Source: Helicobacter pylori (GTDB lineage: Bacteria > Campylobacterota > Campylobacteria > Campylobacterales > Helicobacteraceae). Taken from it: a stretch of 64,000 nucleotides of DNA. Position 1 is the first letter of the stretch, and each line of letters begins with the position of its first letter. Under the pieces are notes generated by a model. The model made no database searches. It had not been told where the DNA came from and worked only from the letters and a program-made list of their open reading frames with translations. The DNA lies in NCBI RefSeq assembly GCF_900120335.1, contig NZ_LT635477.1, positions 1,054,001-1,118,000 on the forward strand, read 5' to 3'. A program made the translations under genes and the position numbers. This document shows, piece after piece, positions 30,696-39,487 of the stretch.

Positions 30696-30739
30696 AGTCA
30701 AATAACGCTAAGGCTGAATGTTAAAAAAGAGGACTTGAC

Positions 30740-32588
30740 ATGTTGTTGGATTATGATTTTTTATTGTTATTGAATGATGAGAGTGGGAAGCCAACCAGAT
30801 ACTACTATTTGTTACAAGATTTTGAAAAGGATTTTGTGGCTAGTGAAGTGGCTCAAAATAGAGCGAGGCAATTCGTTAAGGAAATCATTGGGAGAGAGAA
30901 AGTCTCTAAAACTAAAAACAGCGCCATTAAAGTTTCTAACACAAAAGCTTCTGCTATTGGGAGCGAAACGATTGGAAGTTGTGATCTTAAAAAGGTGTGT
31001 GAGAAAATCAAAAGCGGACTACTTTTTGGGATCATCTCAGCCTTTAAACCCTTTAAAGACGCTTTTTACAGAGATTTCAATCATAATGAGCAAAAATTAC
31101 TGATAGGGGCAGCTAAAAGCGGTTGCATTCAATCTGACGCTGATAAATTGGCTCAGTTAAAAACGCGCTTACTCTATTGGCAGGACAAATCTGTTAAAGT
31201 GGATTGGGATAAACCCATTTGGATTAAGGACTTCTTTAAAGGCAATAATTACCTTTATAGGAGGTTGTGTTTTTTATTGGGGAAGCATTTTATGGACAGA
31301 TTTTTAAAGAATAACGCTAAGGCGAGCGTGAAAGACTTTATATCCAGTAAGGAATTTGTCAATAAATACCGATACACCCCCAAGCAAAATACAGAAAGAG
31401 CGAAAAAGCTGCAATCGTATTTAGAGAGTAAGCGTGATTTTATAGGGTTTGTTCAAACGCTTAACTCTTTAAAAGACAGCCCGCAAGATCCTTTTTTACC
31501 CAATGAAGAAACGAGCTTTTTGGTGTTCGCTAATGAGCCTACTATCATATTTAATTTAAGGGACTATTTATTGGTGTTAGCGCAAATATTTAACCAACAA
31601 GCGATCTGTTATTGTGAGAGCAAATACCCTATAGATAGAATTGATCAACGCTTCACCGGGTAAGGACTTTAACAAAACACAAGACAGATTCTCAGACATC
31701 AAATTTTCAACACCCAATCAATTAGAACAATCTCTCAACGCTCTTAAAAACAAGCTAGCCGCATTCTTTTCAAAACACCCTGATAAAAACAATGGTATAG
31801 AGTTTAATGAAATCGTTAAAACTCAAATAAAAGCGTTTTATCTGCCACAATCTAGCGATGGTTTTGATGATTTTCGCAAGCATCTTGAAGATAGCGTTAA
31901 AAGTTTTATCAGAGCGAAAAAAAATCGTTATGGTTTTCCTAGAATCTTTGATGTTGCAGACATAGAACAAGAAGAGAGGGAAGTCATTGAATGGCGAGAA
32001 AAAGAGAGAGCGTCAAAACAAAGCTATAAACAAAACCTTCAAATCAACAAAATCGCTAACGATTTAAAGCGTGATAAGATAGTGGATAAAAGAACGATTT
32101 TAAGCGTGATAGACGCTGATGCAGAGCGTGGTTTTATCCCGCCTAAAGATTTGTTAAAACAATTAGAAACGATTAGCGCTTCTCTTTCTAAAGACATCGT
32201 AATAGCGATAAAGCAAGTAGAAAAATTAGAGCTTAACTATGCGTTAATAGACAATATCCAGCATAACACGCTTGATGACACGCTTGATTTTACCTTTATT
32301 GTTGGGGATTCTTTGAGCGTTCAGTCGCTTTATGTTACCTTTAATCTTGTGATTGACATGGATAGACCCATGAGCGAGCAGTTTCTCAACCATATTGGGG
32401 AATTGGAGAGTTTTAAATCTAGAGAGCAAGCGTTAGAGTGGGTGCGATTATCGCAAGCTAAACTGATCATTGAAACGCCTAGAGAAGCACTAAAAAATGC
32501 GGAATTATCGCAAATTGAAGAAATATTGACCGATGCCATTTTTAATGGCGCTTACCGCCTTCAAAACGATCTTAAGAAAGGGCGATAG
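30740..32588 (+). pseudogene. Gene of unknown function (family B, paralogue of 6186-7470), frameshifted
   Basis: I recognise no named domain. Reading frames 30740-31663 and 31641-32588 together make a protein of about 615 aa, and both align to the remnant near ftsZ. The first frame ends with KYPIDRIDQRFTG; the second continues LINASPGKDFN. Removing one copy of a duplicated ATAG (near 31629-31636) gives KYPIELINASPGKDF. That parallels NEVDLISAEPG in the paralogue, so the break is a 4-bp tandem duplication. The C-terminal 150 residues (from IPPKDLLKQLE) are present only in this copy. It is the third broken gene in the cluster after 23S. Confidence 0.7.
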
Positions 32589-32723
32589 ACATGAAAATTT
32601 TAAGCAAAATTCACCCCACAACAAGGAGGAACAAGCCATGCCAAAAAGATAAAAAACATTGAAAAACATTGGACAGACAATTATAGCGGAATTTAAAACA
32701 AATTTTTTATCAAGAAGTATTTT

Positions 32724-33629
32724 ATGGGTTTTCAAAACGAAAATAAATTAAAAGTAAGGGCGTCAGTCAAAGCCACAATCAATAACAAAGTGGTGGAGGC
32801 TAAAGTCATTAGCGTTGGGTTCAATCGTGTAACCTTAAGGAGCGAAAAAGGCAACGAAGCCTCTTATGTTTTCAATAGCGACAAGTTCTTAAAGTGGTTC
32901 AATAAAGTTCCATTGACCGAGCATATGAGACTTCACGCTGAAAATGAAAAAAGCGGAGAGGATTTGCTAAAAGACGTTAAAGTGGTAACTAGCGGACCGA
33001 GTGTTAAGGACAGGACTACTACTCCTAAAGAGCCTAAAGAAAAAGAGGACAGGTTTAAGTTGATGTTTGATTTCGGTGATGTTAAGACTAACTTTATGGC
33101 AATTGCGGAGGGCTCTGTATTGTCAGAGCGTAAAGGTAGGTTAGGACAACTTATGACACCTTTAGTGTATCGTGGTAATGGTTTTCACGCTTCTTTAGTG
33201 ATTATGTGGGCGTTATCGTTTGCTTCTCAATTAAAGCACCATAACGACCACGAGTGGGCTAAAATGCTTGAAAATCGCAATGTTGATGAGTGTTGGCTTG
33301 AAACTTTTGACCATATGGACAATACCGATTTAAGGTTATTCTGTGATATTCTAGGGGCTTACGCTCAAGGACAAGAGGAAATTTTAAATCTTACTAAACT
33401 ATGGGCGGTAATGTTACCTAAAAATCAAAAAGAGGCGTATTTTGTAGCACAACTCTTATGCGATGGCGGTATCAATAAGTATGGCTTAAGCTGTGCGGGT
33501 CTTACCGAAAATTTGCTAAAAGACATTGAATTAAATCTCGGTTTAGCGACTAGAGATGAGATTGATGAGATTTTAGCTGATGAAAACGAGAGCGAGGCTG
33601 AAAACACCACCTTTAAAGAGGGGGAATAA
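32724..33629 (+). CDS. Protein of unknown function, end of the accessory cluster
   Basis: The 301-residue frame is intact but I cannot place it in a family. The N-terminus (about 1-60: LKVRASVKATINNKVVEAKVISVGFNRVTL) looks like a small beta-barrel. A charged linker rich in Lys, Pro, Glu and Thr follows (about 90-110). The rest is mostly helical, with repeated Trp, Leu and Met residues and an acidic tail (DEIDEILADENESEAE). It lies 135 bp after the family B gene on the same strand and may belong to the same operon. It is not a housekeeping gene I know. Confidence 0.6.
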   Translation: MGFQNENKLKVRASVKATINNKVVEAKVISVGFNRVTLRSEKGNEASYVFNSDKFLKWFNKVPLTEHMRLHAENEKSGEDLLKDVKVVTSGPSVKDRTTTPKEPKEKEDRFKLMFDFGDVKTNFMAIAEGSVLSERKGRLGQLMTPLVYRGNGFHASLVIMWALSFASQLKHHNDHEWAKMLENRNVDECWLETFDHMDNTDLRLFCDILGAYAQGQEEILNLTKLWAVMLPKNQKEAYFVAQLLCDGGINKYGLSCAGLTENLLKDIELNLGLATRDEIDEILADENESEAENTTFKEGE

Positions 33630-33759
33630 ACTCCCCCCCTGTGGGGTGGCTCTCCTTTTTTAATCTCTCTTTTATTCTTTTATTTTTCTTTTTTCATTCT
33701 CTCTCTAACCTGTCCATTTAACTTGGAACGGCTTTGATCTTAAAACCCTCTCTTGCGCG

Positions 33760-34206
33760 TTATTTCGCATCCAAAAGGCGTTTTTCTTTAAAGTCCTGGT
33801 ATTCTTTGATCGCATAATTCACAAAGGGCTTGATCGCAATCCCCCCTCTAGAAACAAAATCCCCATACACTTCCAAATACTTTGGCTCTAGCAATTGGAC
33901 TAAATCTAATAAAATCGTATTGATACAGCTCTCATGAAAACTCCCATGGTTTCTGTAACTGAACAAGTAGAGTTTTAGAGACTTGCTTTCTACCATTTTA
34001 TCTTTAGGGATGTAGCGGATAAAAATCACGCCAAAATCCGGCTGGGAAGTGATCGGACAAAGGCTTGTAAATTCCTTGCATTCTAGGGTGATTAGGGGGT
34101 CTAAATTGGGGTTTGGGTTAGGGAAAGCCTCTAGTAAATCGCTGTTGTATTCAAAAATATAGGGCGTTTTAGCGCCTAAGGATTTGAGGTTTGATTCAGG
34201 GGTCAT
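33760..34206 (-). CDS. queF: NADPH-dependent 7-cyano-7-deazaguanine reductase
   Basis: QueF reduces preQ0 to preQ1 in queuosine synthesis. The 148-residue unimodular enzyme has the catalytic Cys in EFTSLCPITSQPDFG, where the Asp is the general acid, and the QueF motif ESKSLKLYLFSYRNHGSFHE binding NADPH. Position matches HP1413. It is divergently arranged with rsfS, 58 bp apart. Confidence 0.95.
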   Translation of the reverse strand: MTPESNLKSLGAKTPYIFEYNSDLLEAFPNPNPNLDPLITLECKEFTSLCPITSQPDFGVIFIRYIPKDKMVESKSLKLYLFSYRNHGSFHESCINTILLDLVQLLEPKYLEVYGDFVSRGGIAIKPFVNYAIKEYQDFKEKRLLDAK

Positions 34207-34226
34207 TAATCTTCCTTGATTTGAGT

Positions 34227-34232
34227 TATAAT
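34227..34232 (+). promoter_or_regulatory. Putative -10 box for rsfS-miaA
   Basis: TATAAT lies in the queF-rsfS gap, about 33 bp before the rsfS ATG. It would drive rsfS and the genes that follow it without an intervening terminator. Confidence 0.5.
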
Positions 34233-34264
34233 AAGGTTATTTTAACCCATTTTTTAGGAAACTC

Positions 34265-34606
34265 ATGAACCAACGCATAGAAATGATTACGGCTTTATTA
34301 GATGAAAAAAAGGCTTTTGATATTACGCACATTGATTTATCCAAAACCCCCTATTTGGTAGAAGATGTCATTATCGCCACCACGCTAGCGAATAAGCATG
34401 CCCTTTCTTTATTAGATGTGCTTAAAAACACCCTTAAGCCGTTAGGCGAAGTCTTTTACCAAATAGATGAGTCTAATGAAGAGTGGATCATTTTGGATTT
34501 AGGGGATTTGATGATCCATCTTTTCACCGAAGAATGCCGTAAAAAATTTGATTTAGAAGGGTTTTTGAACGCTTATAAAAGAGGGCTTCCTTATCAAAAC
34601 GCCTAA
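34265..34606 (+). CDS. rsfS: Ribosomal silencing factor RsfS
   Basis: RsfS (YbeB/Iojap) binds ribosomal protein L14 and blocks subunit joining when nutrients are scarce. The 113-residue protein shows DLSKTPYLVEDVIIATTLANKHALSLLDVL and EEWIILDLGDLMIHLFTEECRKKFDLEGF, the characteristic Iojap core. The 3' end overlaps the region that must encode the MiaA P-loop in another frame, so the two are probably translationally coupled. Confidence 0.93.
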   Translation: MNQRIEMITALLDEKKAFDITHIDLSKTPYLVEDVIIATTLANKHALSLLDVLKNTLKPLGEVFYQIDESNEEWIILDLGDLMIHLFTEECRKKFDLEGFLNAYKRGLPYQNA

Positions 34607-35510
34607 GAAACTCATCGCGCTTTTAGGGCCTAGCGGGAGCGGCAAAAGCTCTCTTTCCATTGAATTAGCCCAAGAATTAGATGCTGAAATCTTTTCTTTG
34701 GATTCTTTGAGTATTTATAAAGACATTAATATCGCTTCGGCTAAACCGAGTTTAAAAGAGCGAAAAAATATCAAACATTACGCCCTAGACTACCTTAACA
34801 TTGATGAAAAAAATAACGCCCCCCTTTTTAAAACCCTTTTAGAGGACGCCATTAAAGTATCCCAAAAAGAAATTTTACTCATTGTGGGAGGGAGCAGTTT
34901 TTACCTCAAATCCATTTTAGAAGGTTTGAGTAGCATGCCAAAACTGAGCGATGAAGAGGTTGTAAAAATAGAGCGAGAAATCAGCGCCCTAGCTGACCCT
35001 TATATATTTTTAAAATCCATTGACCCTAACATGGCTTTTAAAATCCATCCAAACGACACTTACCGCATCCATAAGGCTTTAGAAATCTTTTATGCCACCC
35101 ACACGCCCCCAAGCGAGTATTTCAAGGCTAACCCTAAAAAACCCTTTGAGCATGCCATCTCCTTATTCGCTCTGTCTATTGAAAAAACCGCACTCCATAA
35201 CAACATCAAACAGCGCACCAAGAACATGCTTGATTGCGGCCTTATTGAAGAAATCAAAGCCCTCTATACCCAATACCCTAAAGATTCGCAGCCTTTTAAA
35301 GCCATAGGCGTTAAAGAGAGCGTTCTTTATTTAGAAAAACGACTCACTTTAAAGGAGCTAGAAGAAGCGATTGTTTCTAACACCATGAAATTAGCCAAGC
35401 GCCAAAACACTTTCAATAAAACCCAATTCAATAACCTTTATATGGGGGGCGTTGAAGAAGTTAGGCATGCGATTTTAAAACACTCAAAAAGCGATACAAG
35501 GGAGCGATAA
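34593..35510 (+). CDS. miaA: tRNA dimethylallyltransferase, start codon unclear
   Basis: MiaA adds dimethylallyl to A37 of tRNAs that read UNN codons. The P-loop LLGPSGSGKSSLSIELAQEL lies upstream of the first canonical start in frame (TTG 34698) and must be translated for activity. Reading back from it there is no ATG, GTG or TTG before the in-frame TGA at 34566. The best candidates are ATC 34593, eight bases after a GAGGG site, or ATA 34575. I placed the start at 34593 provisionally. The rest is typical: DSLSIYKDINIASAKPS, GGSSFYLKSIL and KRQNTFNKTQF. It ends just before the glycosyltransferase gene. Confidence 0.85.
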   Translation: MKTPKKLIALLGPSGSGKSSLSIELAQELDAEIFSLDSLSIYKDINIASAKPSLKERKNIKHYALDYLNIDEKNNAPLFKTLLEDAIKVSQKEILLIVGGSSFYLKSILEGLSSMPKLSDEEVVKIEREISALADPYIFLKSIDPNMAFKIHPNDTYRIHKALEIFYATHTPPSEYFKANPKKPFEHAISLFALSIEKTALHNNIKQRTKNMLDCGLIEEIKALYTQYPKDSQPFKAIGVKESVLYLEKRLTLKELEEAIVSNTMKLAKRQNTFNKTQFNNLYMGGVEEVRHAILKHSKSDTRER

Positions 35511-36617
35511 ATGGATACGCAAAACTTACCCGATCAAATTATCCCTATTTTTATGAGTTTTGATAAAAATTACGTGCTAGGGGCAGGCGTGAGCCTTTAT
35601 TCGTTACTCTCCCATGCGAGCAGGCACACGAGCACGATAGATTTTAGCCCTCTCAATCAAAACAACAAACTTTTAGGCGCTAACATCGTGTATAAAATCC
35701 ATTGTTTGGTTAAAGGGGTAACTTTAGAGCAGCAAAACAAGCTTTTAAAAACCATTGAGCCTTTTAAAAAATTCGCTTCATTAGAGTTTATCAATATCAA
35801 TTCGCTCGATCATTCCATAGAAAGCTATCTCAATGAGTCTTGCTCCAAGCGTTATGGCGGGCTTCTTGTTTTGTGCCGGCTCTTGCTCGCTTCATTATTC
35901 CCTAATTATTCTAAAATCATTTCCATAGATGTGGATACGGTGTTTTTAGGCGATGTTGCAAGCGCTTATTTTGCGCTGGATAACGAACCCACTAAATTGC
36001 TTGGCATGGTGAGAGACACTTTTTCCCACCTTCCTTTTGAAGCTTTTTGTCGTTTTATTGAGCGAACATGCAAGAATTTTAAAATTGATCTTTCGCGCTT
36101 TAGCCAAAACGAATTAAAACGCATCCATCAAGGCTTTAACATGGGCTTTTTGGTGGCGAATTTGGATTTGTGGCGCGAAAATGGGTTTGAAAAAATCGCT
36201 TTGGAGTTTTTGAAAAATAGAGGGAAAGACCTTTTTTACCCTGAGCAGTGTTTAATCAATATGGTGTTTTGGAAACGCGTTTTAGAATTGCCTATTTATT
36301 ATAATTGCTATTCTGATTCTTTCAAAGAGCACTACCCTAAAAACATCGTCATGCTCCATTTCATCAAATACAAGCCCTGGCGTTCTGTGAGTTCTTTAAA
36401 CGGGCGTTTGATTTGCTATGAAGCTGAAGCGAGTTTTTGGCTCGCCAACCTTTTTTGCACCCCTTTTAAAAACGATTTTTTTAAAGAACGCCTTGAAATG
36501 GCTAAAGACCAACAAATGCAATCTTTTAAAACCCACATAAGATCAAAAACGATTAGGGATTATTTTTATTTTAGGATAAAAAATATTTTGAAGTCCTTTT
36601 GTAAGACTAAACATTAA
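35511..36617 (+). CDS. Glycosyltransferase family 8 (LPS-type)
   Basis: GT8 enzymes transfer glucose or galactose to lipopolysaccharide. The 368-residue protein has the N-terminal IPIFMSFDKNYVLGAGVSLYSLL pattern, the metal-binding DVDTVFLGDV motif (about residue 140), GFNMGFLVANLDLW, and the HFIKYKPW tail motif. Position matches HP1416, annotated as an LPS 1,2-glucosyltransferase-like protein. Its start directly abuts the miaA stop, so they are co-transcribed. It converges on the EcoRI-type methyltransferase with about 10 bp between stops. Confidence 0.88.
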   Translation: MDTQNLPDQIIPIFMSFDKNYVLGAGVSLYSLLSHASRHTSTIDFSPLNQNNKLLGANIVYKIHCLVKGVTLEQQNKLLKTIEPFKKFASLEFININSLDHSIESYLNESCSKRYGGLLVLCRLLLASLFPNYSKIISIDVDTVFLGDVASAYFALDNEPTKLLGMVRDTFSHLPFEAFCRFIERTCKNFKIDLSRFSQNELKRIHQGFNMGFLVANLDLWRENGFEKIALEFLKNRGKDLFYPEQCLINMVFWKRVLELPIYYNCYSDSFKEHYPKNIVMLHFIKYKPWRSVSSLNGRLICYEAEASFWLANLFCTPFKNDFFKERLEMAKDQQMQSFKTHIRSKTIRDYFYFRIKNILKSFCKTKH

Positions 36618-36627
36618 GAATACACCT

Positions 36628-37587
36628 TTAGTAATCTTTTTTATGTCTAATTAAAACTCTAAAATAGGGGCATTTACCATTCACGGACAAATCCTTGCCA
36701 TCATTTCCTTTCCTAAAACCAATAATCTCAAACTGCTCAGGATTAAACTTGTGTAAAAAAGTTATAGGTACTCCCATAGAACCCCTATAGTCCAAAGGTA
36801 TATCTGTGGTTCTATTCACATTAATTCCATCAAAATTATCATACAACTCATACTTATTTTTATTGTATTTTTTTGTGAGTGGCAATATCTCATGCCTTTT
36901 TTTATAATCCAAATTTGTGAGCCATAAGCAATTATTAGGAGAGATTAAGCGATTACCTAAGCTATCAATTTTAGTTTCTGTGCCATAAAGTTCATAATGT
37001 CTTGGAACAATAAAACTTGAAATTCCTCGACCAAGATGCATGCCTAACCATACTTTATTATTTTTAATTAGATTAAAAATATTTTTGTATGTAATTGCAT
37101 TGATGTTTCCAATAATCAAAAACTTCTTGCTGTGTTCGATCAATTGCGTTACAAACTCTCTAAAAAGCGAAAAAGGTGGATTAGTTACTACAATATCTGC
37201 TTCTTTTAGCAATTGAATGCTCTCCTTACTGCGAAAATCACCATCTCCTTTGAAAAAATTCAACTCATTAATGGTTGTTTGCCAATCCTTTTTCCCTTCA
37301 TATTCGCAATAAAATCCTTTTGAGTTTTGGTTGCTAGTGCTAAATATTTTTGATTCCACATAACAAGCAGAAATCAATTTTTTAAGCCCTAGTTCTTGAA
37401 AATGAACAAAAAAGTATTTAAAAAAATTACTTACCCTTGCGTCATCACAATTGCAAAAAACAACCTTATTCTTAAAATGTTGTTTATAGTATTGTAACTC
37501 GTTTTCTATATCTACCAATTGTGTATAAAATTCATCGCTTTTTAGTTTCTTAGCTTTTTGCAATATTTGATTAGTCGCTTTTCTTGA
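36628..37587 (-). CDS. EcoRI-type adenine-N6 methyltransferase (GAATTC, inferred)
   Basis: The protein aligns along its length with M.EcoRI. Identical or near-identical stretches include KSDEFYTQ, DIENELQYY, VSNFFKYF, GDGDFRS, DIVVTNPPFSLF (the NPPF catalytic motif), HYELYGTE, SPNNCLWLTNLD, VPITFLHKFNPEQFE and NGKCPYFR. M.EcoRI methylates the second A of GAATTC, so the same target is likely. I chose the ATG at 37587 (about 319 aa), which gives the M.EcoRI-like start SRKATNQILQKAKK; a frame back to 37602 adds five residues. The gene overlaps the 3' end of the endonuclease gene. The frame is intact. Confidence 0.92.
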   Translation of the reverse strand, partial: SRKATNQILQKAKKLKSDEFYTQLVDIENELQYYKQHFKNKVVFCNCDDARVSNFFKYFFVHFQELGLKKLISACYVESKIFSTSNQNSKGFYCEYEGKKDWQTTINELNFFKGDGDFRSKESIQLLKEADIVVTNPPFSLFREFVTQLIEHSKKFLIIGNINAITYKNIFNLIKNNKVWLGMHLGRGISSFIVPRHYELYGTETKIDSLGNRLISPNNCLWLTNLDYKKRHEILPLTKKYNKNKYELYDNFDGINVNRTTDIPLDYRGSMGVPITFLHKFNPEQFEIIGFRKGNDGKDLSVNGKCPYFRVLIRHKKDY

Positions 37588-38425
37588 CATTGTTTTTACC
37601 AATAATTTGATTAAAAAGTGAACTACCTAAGACTTTAAGAGAAGTTCTAGCTACTTCAAGCATGATTTCAAACATTTTATTTAAATTCCATTTTTGTCCA
37701 TCTCCTTGTGTATAAATAGAAATAGCCTGCAACATAATGATTCTATCTCTATATTGAACGAACTTGTTTTGACATAAATTTTGATTGATGGGCATTCCGT
37801 AATTAGCTGCCGTTAATTTATCCAATCTATTAAGAACTCCAGAATTATACTCAAGAGTTACTACCCTCCCATCAGGTCTTTTTACTGATATGGTTTGAGT
37901 TAAAAAATTAGAACCTTCTAAAAATAAAATGTAAGGGAAATGTAATTCTTTGAGCATAAAATTAGCCATTTCAGCAATATTTTTATACGCTCTTTCTATG
38001 GCATTCCCAGCTTGCATTAAATCTTGATTGCTATATTTACCCACTAATATTCCTTTTTGAATATTTTCTATATCTTTTCCCTGATATTTAGCTTCTGTTA
38101 TTAATATAACTCTCCAATTCCCATCATCATCTTTAACCTCAATGATACCTCCATCAGGTTTTATTTTAGAACTTTAAATAAACAAGGTTCTTCCAAGTTC
38201 ATCATCAAGTCCTTGCAGTACAGAATTAATTTCTTCCTTGGTTATGCTTGCTCTGTGTCTAAATGACAAGCTCTTAAATTCATCTTCAAGTTTTTGCATA
38301 ACAAGTTTAGAGATACTGCTCACACCCATATCGTGCAATCTAGCCTCGTCAGTAAAAATATTCGCAACACCTAAAGACTCTTTATGTTGTTTACTCAATC
38401 TTTGAGATTGATTGTTCTTAGCCAT
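37571..38425 (-). pseudogene. EcoRI endonuclease homologue with one nonsense codon
   Basis: The two parts are in the same frame: 38174-38425 (83 codons) and 37571-38173, separated only by a TAA at 38174-38176. Together they form about 284 residues versus 277 in EcoRI. Matches include SKLVMQKLEDE, LSFRHRASITKEEIN, IKPDGGIIEVKDD, ITEAKYQGKDI, AGNAIERAYKNIAEMANFML, FPYILFLEGSNFLT, RPDGRVVTLEYNSGVLNRLD, LTAANYGMPIN and SIYTQGDG. The EcoRI catalytic residues Asp91, Glu111 and Lys113 correspond to PDGG and TEAK, all after the stop. The enzyme is therefore inactive unless the stop is read through. It looks recent because the downstream frame is otherwise preserved. Confidence 0.92.
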
Positions 38426-38428
38426 TTT

Positions 38429-39208
38429 CTACCTTAAAATCTTCACTTCTTCTTCTAAATGGATGCCGTATTCTTGTAACACTCTGGTTTTGGCGAGTTC
38501 TATCAAATCCAGGGCTTCTTCAAATCCTGCGCCCCCCAAATTCACCAAAAAATTCGCATGCTCTTTAGCAAATCCCACTCTTTTTAGACAATAACCCCTT
38601 AAGCCCACGCCCTCTAAAAGCCTGCCCGCATGATCGTTAGGCGGGTTTTTGAAACAGCTCCCAAAATTAGGCAATTTGGGGTGGCTTTTGCGCATGCTTT
38701 GACACGCTTTTAAAACTTCTTGTCTAAAGCCATGCGTTTTTTTAAACCTCGCCCTTAAGACAACGCCATTGAATTTGCTATTGCGATAACTCAACCCCAA
38801 AGCTTCACTCCCTAGCCATTCATCATTAATACAAGCGCTTTCTAAAACATTTTTGATTTCAAATTCTTTCATGCCGGCATTCATTTTAACTAACGCCCCT
38901 AAAGTGCCAGGCAATTGCCCTAAAAACTCCAAACCCCCTAAATCATGTGCCCTAAAATAATTAAAAATTTTAGACGAGTTGGCCGCCCCCCCTATTTCAA
39001 CGCATCCGCCATGATCGCAAATATAATCGTAGTTTTTGCCTAAAAGGGCGAGATTTTTCGCGCTAGGAGCGATTAAAAGGTTGTTCGCTAAACCGATGAT
39101 CTGGTGTTCTTGAGAAATTTCATCATCGTTTTCTAAAACGCTCACTTTTAAAGGCGCACCGATTTTCACGCTGCTATAACGAGAAAAATCAATGATAGTT
39201 TCTAGCAT
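38429..39208 (-). CDS. murB: UDP-N-acetylenolpyruvoylglucosamine reductase
   Basis: MurB is the FAD-dependent enzyme completing UDP-MurNAc synthesis for peptidoglycan. The 259-residue type II-like protein has the FAD motif LGKNYDYI in place of LGxGSN, LPGTLGALVKMNAGM, LSYRNSKF, and PNFGSCFKNP with the catalytic Ser. Position matches HP1418. It follows fliQ with 2 bp between genes, so a cell-wall gene is in a flagellar operon. Confidence 0.92.
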   Translation of the reverse strand: MLETIIDFSRYSSVKIGAPLKVSVLENDDEISQEHQIIGLANNLLIAPSAKNLALLGKNYDYICDHGGCVEIGGAANSSKIFNYFRAHDLGGLEFLGQLPGTLGALVKMNAGMKEFEIKNVLESACINDEWLGSEALGLSYRNSKFNGVVLRARFKKTHGFRQEVLKACQSMRKSHPKLPNFGSCFKNPPNDHAGRLLEGVGLRGYCLKRVGFAKEHANFLVNLGGAGFEEALDLIELAKTRVLQEYGIHLEEEVKILR

Positions 39209-39210
39209 TT

Positions 39211-39477
39211 TTAGCCTATGATTTTAGGAATGAGCTTGATTAAGGTTTTAGTGTAATCTAAAAGCATGTTAGTCATCCACGGCATGGTTAAAATCAGCAC
39301 CCCAATCACGGCTAAAATCTTAGGCACAAAAGACAAGGTCATTTCATTGATTTGAGTGGTCGCTTGAAAAATACTGACTAATAGCCCCACCACTAAGCCC
39401 GCTAGCAATACCGGTAAAGAAATCATCAAAGTGATTTTATAAGTCTCAATGGCGAGTTTCATGAGTTGTGATTCCAT
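39211..39477 (-). CDS. fliQ: Flagellar export apparatus protein FliQ
   Basis: FliQ is a small membrane component of the flagellar type III export gate. The 88-residue protein has two transmembrane helices (ITLMISLPVLLAGLVVGLLVSIFQATTQI; ILAVIGVLILTMPWMTNMLL), with the conserved QATTQINEMTLSFVPKI loop. It lies 10 bp after fliI. Confidence 0.95.
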   Translation of the reverse strand: MESQLMKLAIETYKITLMISLPVLLAGLVVGLLVSIFQATTQINEMTLSFVPKILAVIGVLILTMPWMTNMLLDYTKTLIKLIPKIIG

Positions 39478-39487
39478 AACATTCCTT

